This document shows, piece by piece, positions 22,970 through 23,694 of a stretch of DNA of 23,694 nucleotides; the stretch's first letter is position 1, and every line of letters starts with the position of its first letter. The translations under genes were made by a program, and so were the position numbers. Location of the stretch: contig CAZWOL010000045.1 of NCBI GenBank assembly GCA_964635325.1, positions 1-23,694 of the forward strand, in the 5' to 3' direction. The DNA is from BOG-1112 sp964635325. GTDB taxonomy: Bacteria > Bdellovibrionota_B > Oligoflexia > Oligoflexales > Bog-1112. Below the pieces are notes generated by a model. That model was not told where the DNA came from. It searched no databases and saw only the letters and a program-made list of their open reading frames with translations.

Positions 22970-23638
22970 ATGCGTGTTCTCTTTGTCTCCTTACTCTTAA
23001 CTTTGTCATGCGCAAAGAAAGCAGCATCTCCAAGTCCAGACCGAGTTGTTGGAATCTGGCGTCAGGGTTCAGCAGCGGACTTCTGTCATGCTACTACCCA
23101 AGCTGGATTTTTCTATACGGAAGAGCAGACGATTACAGCGAGTGACACCTACTATCGTTATGAAACGCAGCATCGCATTTTTGCTGATAAGGCGTGCACT
23201 CAAATTCTAATAAGTCAGAGCTTTCAGGGTACCTATACTGTTGGTGAGTTACTCCCTGCTCAAGCAGACAGCACACGAACGACTTACAAAATGCAGCATT
23301 CGCGCGGCAACTTTAAATTGAAGATACTCAGCTTGGATGCTCTCAATAAAGCCAATTTGATGACAGCTGAAGGATTGCAAGCTGGTGCTCGGCTCTGTGC
23401 AATGACGAAGGATTGGGTGTTGAATGAGGAGCGGTCTATAACGAACCAAGTATGTGCGCTAGGTTTGGAAACCAAAAGCGTCGATGCAGCTTTAAATATT
23501 TTAGGGCTAACTTTGACAGAACAAAACCTCGTGTTCGGCAGTGACGCCTTTGGTAATTTTGTCCAATACCCGCTTGTCCTCATTGAGCCGGGAATTAAGG
23601 AGTGGTATAAGCTAGCAAACCGCTACGAGAAACTTTGA
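22970..23638 (+). CDS. Probable lipoprotein of unknown function, 222 aa
   Basis: MRVLFVSLLLTLSCAKK is a short lipoprotein signal with Cys14 as the lipid site; the lipobox is TLSC. The mature chain begins with a Lys/Ser/Pro linker, then VVGIWRQG and alternating strands (TITASDTYYRYETQH, SQSFQGTYTVG) of the kind seen in lipocalin-like beta folds. The mature chain carries several further cysteines. AAGGA lies about eight bases before the ATG, and aroC ends 21 bp upstream. No family is recognised and no link with aromatic synthesis can be read. Confidence 0.82.
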   Translation: MRVLFVSLLLTLSCAKKAASPSPDRVVGIWRQGSAADFCHATTQAGFFYTEEQTITASDTYYRYETQHRIFADKACTQILISQSFQGTYTVGELLPAQADSTRTTYKMQHSRGNFKLKILSLDALNKANLMTAEGLQAGARLCAMTKDWVLNEERSITNQVCALGLETKSVDAALNILGLTLTEQNLVFGSDAFGNFVQYPLVLIEPGIKEWYKLANRYEKL

Positions 23639-23694
23639 TAACTCTGGGTCGTCAAGTTTCTCATGAATTCGCTCTCCGTTAATGTTCGTTTCCG
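23612..23694 (-). CDS. Possible C-terminal end of a convergent gene (partial, tentative)
   Basis: A minus-strand frame enters from the right edge and ends with TAG at 23612-23614, encoding ETNINGERIHEKLDDPELSK and FLVAVC. Its composition looks protein-like, and it would overlap the lipoprotein gene tail to tail by 27 bp, as glutamine synthetase and MFS do. Only 26 codons are visible, so it may be chance. Confidence 0.25.
   Translation of the reverse strand, partial: ETNINGERIHEKLDDPELSKFLVAVC
23627..23662. terminator. Hairpin at the end of the lipoprotein gene
   Basis: GAGAAACTTTGA (23627-23638) and TCAAGTTTCTC (23652-23662) pair as an 11-bp stem with one bulged T and a loop of about 13 bases. 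It includes the stop codon. No T-run follows, so any terminator role is uncertain. Confidence 0.35.

Overview
The window looks like an ordinary chromosomal stretch of a Gram-negative bacterium, joined at its left end to an accessory stretch. Many products carry Sec signal peptides or lipoprotein signals. One protein ends like an outer-membrane beta-barrel, and a matrixin-type protease ends in a MYXO-CTERM-like tail. Together with eukaryotic-type glutamine synthetase II, this suits a delta-proteobacterial or Bdellovibrionota/Oligoflexia-like organism. That placement is inference; there is no rRNA here to confirm it.

Left end (1-5460, minus strand): five consecutive genes encode exported proteins I cannot assign. 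From promoter-proximal to distal they are a 215-aa beta-rich protein, a 506-aa helical protein with a central hydrophobic hairpin, proteins of 332 and 329 aa, and a protein of at least 427 aa that runs off the window. Gaps are small (22 and 13 bp) or the genes overlap (4 and 11 bp). One good sigma70-like promoter precedes them. The three middle genes are visibly AT-richer than the rest. This is the best candidate for an undescribed system.

Centre-left (5653-10499): a matrixin-like metalloprotease, a NUDIX-GrpB fusion, tRNA-Leu(UAA), two lipoproteins, an Ala/Lys/His/Pro-repeat exported protein with a strong promoter and terminator, uracil-DNA glycosylase (ung) and a small exported protein.

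Centre (10502-15807): a membrane protein fusing a DedA/TVP38 (VTT) domain to a lipase-like hydrolase lies divergent from efp-accB-accC (elongation factor P, then biotin carboxyl carrier protein and biotin carboxylase of acetyl-CoA carboxylase). Type II glutamine synthetase follows.

Right (15773-23694): an MFS exporter, a small ECF-like sigma factor with a membrane anti-sigma-like protein, a 994-aa outer-membrane metallopeptidase/beta-barrel protein, chorismate synthase (aroC) and a lipoprotein. A roughly 45-50 bp interspersed repeat occurs at three intergenic sites (near 14.6, 18.1 and 21.7 kb), as inverted and tandem pairs at the last two. I see no insertion sequence, integrase, rRNA or CRISPR array.
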